DNA of 64,000 bases from Centroberyx gerrardi (taxonomy: Eukaryota > Chordata > Actinopteri > Beryciformes > Berycidae): contig NC_136010.1 of the NCBI RefSeq assembly GCF_048128805.1, positions 17,495,480-17,559,479 on the forward strand, given 5' to 3'. Below, piece after piece: positions 19,993 to 31,890 of this stretch. The translations under genes were made by a program, and so were the position numbers. Under the pieces are notes generated by a model that saw only the letters and a program-made list of their open reading frames with translations, was not told the DNA's origin and searched no databases. Each line of letters opens with the position of its first letter. Position 1 is the first letter of the stretch.

Positions 19993-22740
19993 CAGCCGTC
20001 ACAGCAGCAGTTGTTGGGAAGATCCCCACTGCAAGGACACAGCACCACTGAGCGAGGACTCACGTTGTGAGATAATGGCTAATAACTAGCAATGCCATCA
20101 CTTGAATTCCAAGCAACGAGGAAAAGACTTTGAGACTTTAGGACTTCAGAAGGAAAGTGTTCTTGATGAGAGGAAAATGTTCTTGTTTGACAGCCATTTT
20201 GGCCCACATACACATTGAAGGACAAGTGTTTTTCTCATGTCTAGCCTCTCTCTCAGGCTTCTTGAAAGATGCAAAGTCTGTTTATTTAAAACAACGCCTT
20301 TTAGCCTGTGTCAAAAGAAGATAAACGCTGTACATAAGGCTACTTTTTATTTTACTTTATTTTGTGTTTTTTTTTCAGACATTTTTATTTCACAGGAATT
20401 ATGAACAGGTACTCATATTTTGTTTCTGGATTAATTATTTATTTCAATCTTGATGTTTTGTGCAAAAGGTCCTTTATGAAAAGTGTGAATACATACGTGC
20501 ACAAATATCCAGTTTATTACACGTTTATAAGTGTGTATGTACATGCATATTTGTGTGTGTATGAATATATGTATAAATTGAGGAGGAAAATATTGACCAA
20601 AGACTAAAGTATTTACTAAAAACAAGGCAAGACATGTCTGATATGTTCTCGCTAAAGTCAGCAATGATCTGTTGGCAGTAGGCCGACCCTCAGTCTCTTT
20701 GCCCCACTGCTGGCAGCAAAGGCTGCTCCATCGTTTTCATAAAATATGTACAATTACTTTCATTTTGTCTATCATTCAGTCAGCTGATCAGAGCTGATCC
20801 CATCAACTATCTCTAGAAGATGATGATGCCCTCAACCTCTAGACAAAATTACTAAAGAGTGGTATTGGAAATCTGTATTTTTATCGCAACTCTTGGAGGA
20901 GTAGAAGTAGCTCCACCTAGGATTAGGATCCTCTTCATCCTCATTCCAAGTCAGATTGGTTCCTTAGAGCTTGAGCAGCCAATAGACAGCTGGTTTCAGC
21001 CATAACAGTATATTGTCATTAACTGCTCCTTCCCTTTCAAAGAAGTATTTTTGGTGCAAATGGAAATGAAGGAACTTAGATCAACAAGACGTTCCAGAGC
21101 CATCAGGGGGAAACCTTTGGATTTGAACGCAGCGGTACCACACAGCTTGATTCTTCTATGAAGAAGAAGAGGAAATAGATGAAGGAGAGAAATATATGAT
21201 ATATCGATTTTGACTGAATACTGTGCTTTGTAATCCTGAAGGGGCATAACTATTTTCACTGTGAGGTTTTTATGATACAACAAAACTGCTTTTTTGCCAA
21301 ACATAACCGCTCTGAAGCATGTCTGATTGTGGTATCTTGTTTTCATTTTTGTTTGTTTTAACGTTGGGTATTTTGTATCACTTCTGTATCCATCATTTGT
21401 ATATTCTTAATGTTGTTATTATTATGATGATTCTGATTAATTATTATGCTTATTATGATGATTCCATTCCAATGAAAAGGATCAAAGACCAGCACGCTTT
21501 CTTGTAAAATGCCAGATGTAAAGCTCAAGCTCACTGGTACCAACTGATCAACTGCAGCCAACCTATTCTGCTGTTAAATCCTAATGTACAATACAGTATT
21601 TTGACTGGCGATAGACAGGATCATGTATAGTAATAACCATTAGCTGCCTTTGCAGCAGAACCCAAGTGGTGTATGCTCACAAAAGCATAGCAGTAAACAC
21701 ACACATATACAGATGATTCACTGTACTTTTTATTTTATTTATGCCACTACTGCAGTATTGTAAATCTCAGTCAGGCTTTAAGGTGACCTCTCCCTTCCAC
21801 GCCTTAAACCTCATAACAAATGGCAGTACATAATCACAACTCTCGTATTACACTATGTAGTGAAGAGGACAAGGCAGAATTAGTACAGATATTTGTTTTG
21901 TTGTTTTTTCTCCCCCCCCAATCAGTCTTTCAGCGAAACTGGAAGGACTTGTTGCTGAGTTTGATTGCCTTAAGTTAATATAAAACAAATCATAGGAGAA
22001 CACTGAACAGGAATTGTGCCTGCTTACCCGATCTGGACTGCTGATGTACGGAGGGAGAGAAAGGGATGAGGGCTTGTCAAATATAATTTTCAGTAAACAT
22101 GCACATCGTTACAGTGATCTCGGTTCGTCCAACACGTTTAAAGGAGTATCCGTAACTCTGATCTTATTAATTTAATTTAAAGAATCAGCCCTGACTTAGC
22201 TCTTCCGCCACTCTCAACAATGGCACCCAACAGTTGATCATGTTTGTACCAAAGCCAGCTCATGCAGCCTTGTGCTATTGGTTCCTCCTGTGCAATGATA
22301 TTCGGCCTCGGGCATAGTGGGAGCACCAGAGAACAGTAAAGTTTGGAGATCACAAACTATCAAGTGAACTGTGACCAATGAAGAGTGATTCATATAAGGA
22401 AAGAATTTATAGAATGGACATGAGTTTATTAAAATGTGCATTGTATGTATTCTATTTCTATTGGCTGTCCATAGACTTGTGTTGATTGTTAACTCTTGGG
22501 ATGTTTTCGGGGAACAGGAGAGGGGAGGAAGGTCGTCCCCATACTACTGAAACAGTGTTTTGCTCAGGCCTGATGAATCCTTCCGTATTTGTTTTGTTTT
22601 GTTTGTATTTTCCCTGAGTTGAAGGAGTCAAAAGGGGATTGTTTTGCAGAGGTGAAGGACAAGAAGAGTTGAGGACTATGACAAAGAGAAAAATAACATT
22701 TCCCCTTGAAGAAAAAGAATAAAAAAAATCAATGGCTGTT
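19993..22740 (+). other. adcy6: adcy6 3' untranslated region
   Basis: AT-rich non-coding sequence after the adcy6 stop, with no competing gene. The first well-placed polyadenylation signal seen is AATAAA at 22718. The 2.7-kb length is inferred, and earlier variant signals may exist. Confidence 0.55.
22718..22723 (+). terminator. Candidate poly(A) signal for adcy6
   Basis: AATAAA in an A-rich context, followed within about 20 bases by the GT-rich sequence GGCTGTTTTGTGTGG, a suitable downstream element. Confidence 0.5.
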
Positions 22741-23384
22741 TTGTGTGGTAATATAATTACTAATCTTATGGTTCTGAATGTGTTTCAAATATGTATTGCC
22801 AGCTGCTGATAGCACCAGTGGCCCGTCATATATTTAGTTTAATTATGTACAACCTCATACATACAGTAATGCAAAGTATTTTTCCATCCCCTTACAGTAC
22901 TAGCAAGGAGCTTCAGTGTTTAATGTATACATGCTTTATAGCTACAGCTAGATCCTCTGAATTTTTAAAAGCGTCCATTGAGATTGCCGTGTGTGCTGAC
23001 TGACTTGCTCAATGACCTTGTAACTGGAAACAACATCCCTGCTTTGGAAGTGGGTAGAGTGTCTCTCGCTCAGACCGCTACATGCACACAGGGAGTCACT
23101 GAACTCATGGGAATAGATCCATAAATAGAAGTACAAATAAAATGTATCAGAGACAAAGAAAGGTATTCGAAACGGTACTGTAATTGGAATAGCCCGTTTA
23201 GCAGTTCAGTCAATAATCAAACAAGAAACATAAAAACAAGAGATGATTCCCCACTGACCAATGGGGATATTGTTGTGAAAATAACAGAAAACAGTAAGAT
23301 AAATCCTGGCTCCCAACTTACTGGTCTACAAAAAAACCTCATAGTTTTAGGACAGGAAGCCCTTTGTCTCTGGTGAGCTCCATT
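22741..23384. other. Intergenic, nothing recognised
   Basis: About 640 bases of AT-rich unique-looking sequence between the adcy6 3'UTR and the reverse-transcriptase relic. No gene, RNA or repeat was supported. Confidence 0.5.
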
Positions 23385-24090
23385 AAATAAGCTCAACTAG
23401 CTCCAGGTGTGCACTGCCTCATGTTTGAGCTGCATGTATCGCTCCCAGTAGGCACCGGACAGAGCCAACGGGCGGGAATGTCACAGATATCCACCACAAC
23501 AGAAGGTACCGAGCCCTGCCAGTCCAGACGCCACTGGCCCCACCAGTTTTGACGTAGCCGGGACTGCATCCTGTGCCCTCCTCTTTCCCTCACTTCTATT
23601 TCACCCAGGGAGACTTTAGGATCCCTCAGTTCCTTGTACTGCAGCAATTCTCTTGTACAGGTGACCATGAACTCCTCATGCAGGCTGGTGATGGGGAGCT
23701 TGGACAGTTATTACGTTCATGGTCATCCATGAAGGTGAGAGAGGGACACTCCACTTCAGACTTGACCATGGCATCCAATAATGATCCCTTTTTTTCAGCT
23801 GATGGCCTTCACATACAGATGTCACTGAGGTGGTTCTTTTGTAACAGCCCAGAATGAGATCCATGATGTCTACTGGGTTATGGTACCAGTCTAACCTTTT
23901 TCCACCAGATTAAGAGGTTTGCACCAGTAGGTATAGGTGAGGTCCAGCCACAGAACAGCCAGGTCTCCTTTGTTCCTCCACAACTCGTAGAGAAGTTTCT
24001 GCTGTCCATCAAGTAGGACAGTCCTCATGGTCCAGGAGCTGAGCTCACTCTGGCAGCTTTATTAACCTCCTGGACAACACTCTTGCATAT
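23385..24090 (-). pseudogene. Decayed reverse-transcriptase-type element
   Basis: Reading the minus strand across several frames gives a broken polypeptide like the RT region of a mobile-element ORF common in fish genomes. In order it holds MRTVLLDGQQKLLYELW, GDLAVLWLDL, WYHNPVDIMDLILGCY, a Lys/Glu-Val-Glu-Cys stretch, FMDD (bases 23722-23733, a variant of the RT YxDD motif), EEFMVTCTRELLQYKE, DPKVSLGEIEVR, then SRLRQNWWGQWRLDW and, in another frame, YWERYMQLKHEAVHTWS before a stop near 23400. Frame changes and stops near 24030, 23895, 23770, 23575 and 23465 show that it is dead. The polypeptide pattern is recalled, not searched, and the clade is unresolved. Confidence 0.65.
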
Positions 24091-24092
24091 AT

Positions 24093-24226
24093 GGATTCAG
24101 GCTAAATGTGTAATTAATAAAACTAGTGCACAATTAATTGGATTTATGCAATTTACTGCATACCCATACAGGATTCAGGCTAAAAAGGTAATTAATAAAA
24201 GTAGTGCACAATTAATTGGATTTATA
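24093..24226. repeat. Direct duplication of ~56 bp, period 78 bp
   Basis: Copy 1 (24093-24149) and copy 2 (24171-24226) share GGATTCAGGCTAAA, GTAATTAATAAAA and AGTGCACAATTAATTGG with a few substitutions and a one-base indel, separated by about 21 bases. It directly abuts the reverse-transcriptase relic and may be its terminal region or an independent tandem duplication. Confidence 0.9.
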
Positions 24227-25046
24227 CTTTATTGGCATGAATATAAAAAACATGTGCTCTGCAATGAGTCTTCTCTTTTCCCAGTACTCTAATGCACACG
24301 GCCTAGTATACTAACAAAACACCTATACTGTATATTCCATATGAAACTACTGGCAACTAAAATGCTATTCAATACAGAACTAAGCTGTTACTACTATTGA
24401 GACTTATTACTCAGATATTGGGCATCATTCACAAAACATGTCTTCATTTTTTCTGACACTTTTAGAAAATAATAACAATTTCCAATGGTGTTTTTTTACT
24501 AAAAGCGGCTTTTAACAATACATTAAAAATCATGTTTGTATAATGAAATGAAGACCATTATCCTCCAAAATTCAGAAGTAAGCATTATTATTTCATACCT
24601 CTAGGGGACAGTAAAATCTCACTGTGTCTATCTCAAGCCACGGGCCTGGGCCCCTAGGGAGGTCGCACGATTATTTATGGCATATGTAATATACAAATGT
24701 ATTATTTTGTTTTAAATCTTTGTGATAAATGCTTTTATCCTTGTGCAATGAAGATTGTGTGTAACCATCTAGTCTTCTTCCAATAATCAATAAAGTTCAG
24801 AAGCACTGTTCTGGAAAATTGAGTTACTCATAGCTCAATAAATTATTATTTTATTATAAATATTACCTATAAAACTGGTATCAAAACAGGTGCATTGGTT
24901 TATGCAAGAAAAATCATTCTCCTCAACTGATGAAAGAAGCATCAAAATGAAGCATGGAAAATCTCCAAAAGTGAATCTGCTATCAATTTAATCTTGGGGA
25001 TTTACATCACAACTGCTGCTACTGGTGTGTGTGTGTGTGTGTGTGT

Positions 25047-25088
<42 letters not shown>

Positions 25089-25181
25089 ATGTGTGTGTGT
25101 GTCCTTCTGAAACTGAGCGAAAAAACCCTGGAGAGGGTTATTAGAACAGGCTGAACTCCCGGTCCGTCATTGACATTTCTT
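24227..25181. other. Intergenic / probable spmip11 3' flank
   Basis: AT-rich sequence with a (GT)n array at 25025-25102. On the minus strand AATAAA at 24850-24855 is a candidate poly(A) signal for the spmip11-like gene, about 330 bases after its stop. No other gene was seen. Confidence 0.5.
25025..25102. repeat. (GT)n microsatellite
   Basis: GT array of about 75 bases with CT and CA interruptions. Confidence 0.95.
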
Positions 25182-26477
25182 TTACAAACCTGTGAAAGTA
25201 ACAAGTAGACGACAATCACAAAGATCTATATGAAAAAGTTGAAAAATCAGATTTGGATCGTTTACCCACTTGGTCATCTCACTGTTCTTCCGGGGAAATC
25301 GTTCGATTTGGGCCCATGATTCAGGACTCTTTTCCTTGGATAACAGCCATCCATACTGCTGGCTGTCCGTCACAGGCATTAAGTACAGCTGGTTAGGAGC
25401 TGGAGAAGAGAGGAGATCAAGCCTTTCACCATAATTACATACATTTTTTGTCATAACGTCTTACACCAGACCCCTTTATGTCTACTGTACTCACATCTGG
25501 GTGTCTGAACCCGTTTGACCATCTCTCTGTATCGCTCCTGGCTCCCATGATGGATGTCACTGCTGTGGGGAGGAGGCTGGCTGTAAACACTGCACATGTC
25601 CGTGCATCTGAGGGGGCCCTGTGGTACTTGAAGAGGCGGGGGCAACCCTGATCTGGAATTGCTCCCACCGTCTGTGAGGAGACATGTTACTGCATGCTGA
25701 TCATTACTTGTATTACATTGTTACAATAAGACCAGCTATTCCCAGTAGAGATGCTGCTCAGAGACTCTCATGAATATCATGCAGTAAGTCAGGGCTTCCT
25801 AAACTTGTTAATATAAAGGATCCTCAAATAGATATAGATTTGACCATGGACCCCCATTGCATTTAATTTCAAGATTTTATTCCAAGGATTTTTGTTGTTA
25901 CATATGACTTGTCACAGAATAAGGACTAGCCTACATAACAGTCTATAATGTAGGTAGGGAACTGGTAGTAGGAACAGTGAAACCTGTGAATAAAACAGTC
26001 GTCCATATACATTTATCCTTTTAACTTAAGGGGGATTAAATAATGGTGAAAATAAACTCTTTCTCGTTCTGCTAGGGACCCATGGGAGCCCCTCAGGGAC
26101 ACCTAGCGTTAAGTTAACTGCAAGCTAACGTTACTGGCTAACATTAGCTAACGTTACCCCGTTTAGTATCATCTTATTCAAGACGTAACGTAAAGCATGA
26201 GTAATAGAAGTGTAGTATACCATTTTTGCTATTTCTTACAGACTTGTAAATGAGTATTTATTGTACTGTAAGCAGGTTAAGAGGTCTGTTTTTCCTATGG
26301 TTGTTCCCCTCTGGCTGCACAGTAAACGTTAGAAGCAAATGAATTAAGGCAAGCAACTGACCCAAACAAAACCCATCTCCTCTTACCCTGGGAGTGAGGC
26401 GATCCTCTTGGATTCACTATCATTTTATCCCCAATGGGGTTTTGATAGCCTAAATTTGTTATCCCGAAGAAGGCCAT
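25182..26477 (-). CDS. spmip11: Sperm microtubule inner protein 11-like (TEX49-like)
   Basis: Three minus-strand exons join in phase: 26477-26387 (ATG), 25671-25495, 25399-25182 (stop TAA), with donors GTAAGA and GTGAGT and clean CAG acceptors, giving 161 residues. The start MAFFGITNLGYQNPIG resembles the remembered start of mammalian TEX49/SPMIP11. The later segments ERYREMVKRVQ, PNQLYLMPVTDSQQYGW and EMTKWVNDPNLIFQLF align in order with its conserved parts. The family binds inside sperm axonemal doublet microtubules. No signal peptide or membrane segment is present. The human gene lies next to ADCY6 on 12q13, which supports the call. About 16 residues follow the expected C-terminus (HIDLCDCRLLVTFTGL). 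The name depends on memory of a small protein and is less certain than the exon structure. Confidence 0.68.
25785..26115. mobile_element. Degraded hAT MITE, same family as 30760-31066
   Basis: In the first intron of the spmip11-like gene. It aligns over much of its length with the galnt6 intronic MITE: GGACCCCCATT near the left, TGTTGTTACATATGACTTGTC against TATTGTTAGATATGATTTTGTC, GGACTAGCCTA against AGACTACCTA, and GGGACCC-rich sequence at the right end. Termini and target duplication are no longer clear, so the ends are approximate. Confidence 0.6.
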
Positions 26478-27568
26478 TTGGCACAGTCTGCCTCGACACT
26501 GTGAAGCCGTGCAAGGCTGAAAAAAAGTGCACAAGGCAGCCCAGCCTGTAAATAAATCACAACTTTTGGGTTTAGACGGAACCATGGCAACAAGCTCCGC
26601 CCACCAGAGGAGTGCGGGTTCCAGACCGGAGGAGCCCGACCTGATCTTGGGTCAGTTGGTATAGCGGTAGCTATGTAAAGTGGAGACACGCCTGAACCCA
26701 CATCAGAAAGTCAACACTGAGATTAAACAAGTCACAATAAATATTTTGCCAGGAGAGAGAAACATGTATCTTCGTATGAAAGCATTAGACTGACTTCAGT
26801 GTTCAATGTTTGATTATTATGCTGCCTTCCTGTGGTTATCTTGCTCAGCACGCCTATCTGTCTATTGTAAGCACGAAGCAAAGCACCTGTGAGCAGAATA
26901 TCCCTCACACACCTCACCCAAACTGGAAGACGGATGACTGCGTGACACATAGGGAAAGACAAGAAAGGTGGAATGAAACTACACAACTGTGAGTAGGATT
27001 TCAAGTGAGATTTTATTTTCATGTATTTTTTTATTTTCAAAAACTAGGCCAGATAATTTTAAATATTAGAGACAGTATTAAACCAGCCAAAGTGTCCTTT
27101 ACTATCTAATTCAGCACTATGTATATACAGTATTGATACAGTATTGATAGTGTGTAATGTGTCTTAAACTATTTATTTTGTACAAAGCCATTTCATTTTC
27201 TACTGTTAAACTGTGGGCATATTGTATGCGTGGATTGTTTAATTCTCTGTCATTTTGCTGGCTCATTTTACCAGTAGCCTGAGAGAGAGAGAGAGCTTGT
27301 CCAGGTGTCATATCTGAAGACATATTTACATGAAACTTGAATGTGGTCTGTCTCATAGACCTCTTTCATGGTGAGTGGATCACAGATGGCAACTGTGGAA
27401 TGGAGTAAAAAAAAATATTTTGGCTGATTAACAGTGTCCAATAAGTGAATAAAAATATAGTAGCCTTTTTGTGATGTGAGGTGTTGGTATCTTTTCTGAT
27501 ACTGTTCAGTACAGCTGGAGCAATCAGTCATTTTATCTTCATTTTAGGGCTTCCTTCACTCTGGAGCC
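26478..27568. other. Divergent intergenic region spmip11 / galnt6
   Basis: The two genes point away from each other across about 1.1 kb, so both promoters should be here. Sequence immediately left of the galnt6 ATG has an acceptor-like TTTTAG (ending 27547), implying a non-coding first exon. ACTGTGAGT at 26987 is a possible donor for it. No TATA box could be assigned with confidence. Confidence 0.45.
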
Positions 27569-30500
27569 ATGCGTTTTTTTCCCCGCCGACTTCATGTAAA
27601 GCTGGCCCTTCTGGCGAGCTTTCTGGTTCTACGACTTGTGATGCAATATAATATGGAGAGCACAACATTGCCCCAGCTTAGGGATTTGGCAGACAAACAG
27701 CTCCCTGTGACAGGTGTCCAGCTCGGTGCCCTTGCGCCCGGGCCTTCACCTCCTCGGACAGTCTTCACAGATCCCCGCTGTCCGCCTGGCTTCTACAGCA
27801 AAGAGGAGCTCGGGCCCCATCTGGAGAGGCCTCCCCAAAACCCCCGGGCACCAGGCGCAAACGGTGAACCCTTTCTGTTAGGCCAGATGACATTTGTAGA
27901 ACTTCAAGAAAAACAAGATGGGGTGAAGAAGAACCAATTCAACCAGTTTGCCAGTGACCGCATCTCCCTGCACCGTAGCCTGGGCAATGACACACGGCAC
28001 CCAGAGTGAGTATAAGCTCAGTTTACCTCAAGGAAAAGTGATTGTGAGGAAGAGAACTCTGTCTTTTTTCTAACATCTGATACCTAACTTCCGGTTTGGC
28101 TCTGGCAGTTGCGTGGAGCAGAGGTTTCGGCGCTGCCCCGGTCTCCCCACCACCAGTGTGATCATAGTGTTTCATAACGAGGCCTGGTCCGCTCTGCTGA
28201 GGACGGTCTACAGCGTCTTGCACACGGCTCCTGCAGCCCTGCTCACTGAGATCCTCCTGGTGGATGATGCCAGCACAGACGGTGCGCATACAGGACTTCT
28301 CCACAGTGCTGCATGTGTTGAGATGGATGCAAACGTATAGGCTCACATACATCCTTGATTCCCTAAAAATCTCTAAAAATCCTAGGTAGATTTTAGTAGC
28401 CGATTTTAAAACACATGGTTTACGATGAAGTGCTCTGATAATACTTTCACTCATTGAAACATATTTACAAATAAACAAAATAATATACAAAGCTGCACTA
28501 CTTACGACTTTAGAAATAGCCTCTCCTGGAGTTTTGACTTGGTCTTTCTGTATTTGCGTGGATGTCTGATATGTGTATTTGCACAATGGAGCACAGTTGT
28601 TACTATAAAGCTATTGTCATCCACTTCTACAGTGGCACAGTGACATAACTTCAATAATTACTTCTACTTCAATAACTTGACTGATTTCACAATTTTTGTT
28701 CCTTTCCTCTTATTTACTATTTATTTTCTTGTTGACTTCTCGTCCTAGATCACCTGAAGACCCGTCTGGATAAGTATGTGCAGCAGCTGAAGATAGTGCG
28801 TGTGTTACGACAGAGGGAGAGGAAGGGCTTGATCACAGCCAGACTGCTGGGGGCCCAGGCCGCACGAGGAGAGACCCTCACCTTCCTGGACTCCCACTGT
28901 ACGCATCCCACAATGCAATGCTTTCCATCATCTTCATGCTGGATTCAGTTGGTTCTCTGTTTTTTTTGTGTTTTTTTTAATTTGATCAGCTCGGATCAAA
29001 TGCAAAATCAAAACTCATCTACTTTCTGCATCCCTGGTTAGGTGAGTGCTTCCATGGATGGCTGGAGCCTCTTTTGGCTCGGATAGCGGAGCAGCCTACT
29101 GCTGTGGTGAGCCCTAAAATCGTTATAATTGACCAACACAACTTCATGTTCAATAAGCCCGCTGCTAAACCCCATCATAGCCGTGGAAAGTTTGACTGGA
29201 CCCTCACTTTTGGATGGGAGACCATCCCAGAAAAGGAGAAGAAGCGAAGGAGGAAAGAGACGTATCCTATCAGGTACTATAGTCAGGTACACACACACAC
29301 ACACGCACACACACAGATTATATCAGTTATAGTCACTAATAGTAACTGATTTGTGACTGTTTCTGTAGAACTCCTGCCTTTGCTGGTGGCCTCTTTTCCG
29401 TATCCAAATCTTACTTTGAGCACATTGGGACTTATGATGACCAGATGGAGTTCTGGGGCGGTGAAAATGTGGAAATGTCCCTCAGGGTAAGTACAGTCTT
29501 CTCCTATAAGGAAATAATAGCTTCCCTTTGCTGGTTGCAGACAAACAGCATTCCTTGGTTCATTCTTAACCTGCTCCTTTGCTTTATTTTATTTTCTGCT
29601 GGACCACTATATTCCAAAGCTTGGATCGTAAGAAATTAGTCTTGAGAAATGAATGAGCTCTGACTCGTGTTGTGTGTGCTCTCCAGGTTTGGCAATGCGG
29701 GGGTCAGCTGGAGATTATTCCTTGTTCTGTAGTGGGACACATTTTCCGCACGCAGAGCCCGCACACCTACCCAAAGGGCAGACATGTGATCACCCGCAAC
29801 CTGGTCCGCTTGGCTGAGGTCTGGATGGAAGAATACAAATGGATCTACTATCGTATGAACAAAAAGGCTGCTACCATTGCCAAGGAGGTATTTGTACAAG
29901 CGGGGAAGCTAGTCATATCGCACAAGTTGATGTGTGACCTACTCCACCCCACATTCCTTTTCTTTTGTCGTTTTCTTCTCAGAATACATTTGGGGATATT
30001 TCTGAACGTCTTCAACTCAAGGAGAGGCTAAATTGTAAAAACTTCAGTTGGTACCTGAACAACGTTTACCCAGAGGCCTATGTGCCTGAGCCCAGTCCTG
30101 CCATGTTTGGAGCGGTAATCTTGCTTTGATTTTATTAACATTCAGTCATCTTTCATAGGATATTACATAATACTTAAGAAGTACTCTTTTTTTTCTGCAG
30201 TTGATGAACTCTGGTTCAAATAAGTGCCTGGATGTGGAGAAGGGAAAAAAGGGAGGGGAGCCGGTGAAAATGCACACTTGTCACTACATGGGTAGAGCAC
30301 AGGTACTAACTTCTATTAGACCAACAGAGGAAGCTACAATGCAGTTTTAAAGTTTATAGTGTGATAGCAATGAGATTGGGGATTATTTTTACTTACTCTA
30401 AACATATCTGTCTGTGTGACTTTTAGTATTTTGAGTACACATCCCAGAAAGAGCTGCGGCATAACGTCCACGCACAGCTGTGTTTGCATGCAAACCCTGG

Positions 30501-31237
30501 AGCAATTCTGGTGTCTGTTGAACTGTGTCGCTTTAAGGGCAAAAGAACTGCAGCGGCTCCTCAGCAAGTGTGGCACCTCACGCCCGTAAGTATTTCTAAA
30601 CTGTAACTTGGGCAACTGGTATGACCACATTGTCCGTACATGGGCAGGTCAACAAGCCATAGAAAAGCCATTCTAAAATTTCCTGTTCCTCATCCTTGTC
30701 CTACTTCCCTAAGTTTGTTCCAGTTTCTCAAATGTTGCACTCTTCTGAACGCTCTGAAGCAATGATTCTCAACATTTTTCTATGTCAATGACCTCTAATT
30801 TAGTCCACATTAGAGCCACAGACCCCCATTTGATGAGATTTTGTCTTTTGGACCCAAATCTGACAATATTTTTATTGTTAGATATGATTTTGTCCAGAAT
30901 TCCAAGACTACCTATATTTTAGAGACAGTGAAGCTATAGTAATTCTTCTACATTCTCTAATTGTGTTAACTTCTTGTAAATTAAATAATGCTGAAGTTGC
31001 TGGGGACCCCCTGGAACCAGCTAAAGGACCCCTGGTGGTCCCCGGACCCCACGTTGAGAACCGCTGCTCTAAAGCACACTAAAATATATTATAGTTTCCA
31101 TCGGCTTGTTTTGTTGTTTACAGGGCTCCCGTCTGAAGAACCCATCGTCAGGCAAATGTTTGACAGTACTGCGAGATAAAGTGATGATGACTGCCTGTGA
31201 ATCCACCAATCTCAGGCAGCACTGGGTCTTCGTCTGA
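27569..31237 (+). CDS. galnt6: Polypeptide N-acetylgalactosaminyltransferase 6
   Basis: Golgi type II enzyme that starts mucin-type O-glycosylation by moving GalNAc from UDP-GalNAc to Ser/Thr. Exons: 27569-28005, 28109-28281, 28749-28898, 29042-29273, 29369-29486, 29687-29887, 29983-30114, 30201-30302, 30427-30585, 31124-31237 (TGA); phases agree, 605 residues against about 622 in human. The start gives a short basic tail and an anchor, [16 protein letters not shown]. The GT-A domain has [25 protein letters not shown], the Mn-binding Asp-x-His in FLDSHC and the acceptor motif [10 protein letters not shown]. The C-terminal ricin-B lectin domain has CLDVEKG, CLHANPG and [16 protein letters not shown] and [16 protein letters not shown] fit GALNT6 better than other members. 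Exon 4 is followed by a (CA)n close to its donor, and a MITE lies in the last intron. Confidence 0.94.
30760..31066. mobile_element. hAT-type MITE in the last galnt6 intron
   Basis: A 307-bp element flanked by CTCTGAAG (30752-30759) and CTCTAAAG (31067-31074), an 8-bp target duplication with one mismatch. Termini are CAATGATTCTCAAC and, as reverse complement of the right end, CAGCGGTTCTCAAC (11 of 14 match). The interior is non-coding with GGACCC-rich ends. It finishes 57 bases before the exon at 31124. Confidence 0.85.
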
Positions 31238-31527
31238 CTCTAAAAGATGCACGGCAGAGCTGTCCTTATGTTTATTAAAAAGTGTTTGACATATTTGCAC
31301 ATTTGCACTAATGTTTTGGATTCTTGATATTAAAAATGCTACAAAATCTGAAAGTCTCTGAAGACTGGCAATACTTCAAGAACAATGATGGAATTTAAAT
31401 GTTTTTTTTTCATTAAAAAAAAACAAAAAAAAAACCATTTTGAGCTTGTTTCCGCATACTCGCAATTTTGTTGCAATTGCGACCAAGAGCTGCACTCCAC
31501 CTGTGCAGTTTTCATTAGAAATAGGGA

Positions 31528-31530
<3 letters not shown>
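31238..31530 (+). other. galnt6 3'UTR and flank
   Basis: A short 3'UTR: ATTAAA at 31274-31279 is the first poly(A)-signal variant after the stop. The sequence then runs A/T-rich into the microsatellite upstream of g6pd. Confidence 0.5.
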
Positions 31531-31585
<55 letters not shown>

Positions 31586-31593
31586 CGTGTGTG
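31531..31593. repeat. (GT)n microsatellite upstream of g6pd promoter
   Basis: About 50 bases of perfect GT then GC/GT variants, ending about 60 bases before the CRE/CCAAT cluster. Confidence 0.95.
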
Positions 31594-31639
31594 AATGGGT
31601 GGGGGGCACGCCCACACACGCGCTTCCTCGGCTTTTGGA

Positions 31640-31890
31640 GCCTCTCCCAATCCATGACGTCATTGGAGCCGACAGTGATGGGAACTCGAGCGAGCGCTGG
31701 TGAGTTTCTCTCAAACCAATAAAATCACTCTATTCTGCTTTGTCATTTTAACAGGGAAGTAGGCAGGACTGCACTCATGAAATGCGCTGGCTTTGCCCGC
31801 AGTTGCTGTTTCTAAGTTTTTAGCCCGTCGGTTTTGGTCAGGTTAGTCGCCAAATTCCCCAGCTATCGCCTCGTAAACGGACTTGTAAGT
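31640..31890 (+). promoter_or_regulatory. g6pd promoter and non-coding first exon region
   Basis: A palindromic CRE, TGACGTCA (31655-31662), overlaps an inverted CCAAT box (ATTGG, 31662-31666). Another CCAAT follows near 31716, and GC-rich CACGCCC elements precede at about 31606. Donor-like sites GGTGAGT (31700) and TTGTAAGT (31885) can each end a non-coding exon 1. The coding exon at 33184 has an acceptor only a few bases upstream of its ATG, so a spliced 5'UTR is required. No TATA box is seen, as expected for a housekeeping gene. Confidence 0.65.

Noticed and set aside
26640-26690. tRNA-like start GGGTCAGTTGGTATAGCGGTAGC
   Set aside because: Resembles a box A but has no matching box B, acceptor stem or cloverleaf; could at most be a SINE head, and no SINE body follows.
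28023-28586. 187-codon minus-strand frame
   Set aside because: Antisense of a galnt6 exon plus its intron; no independent features.
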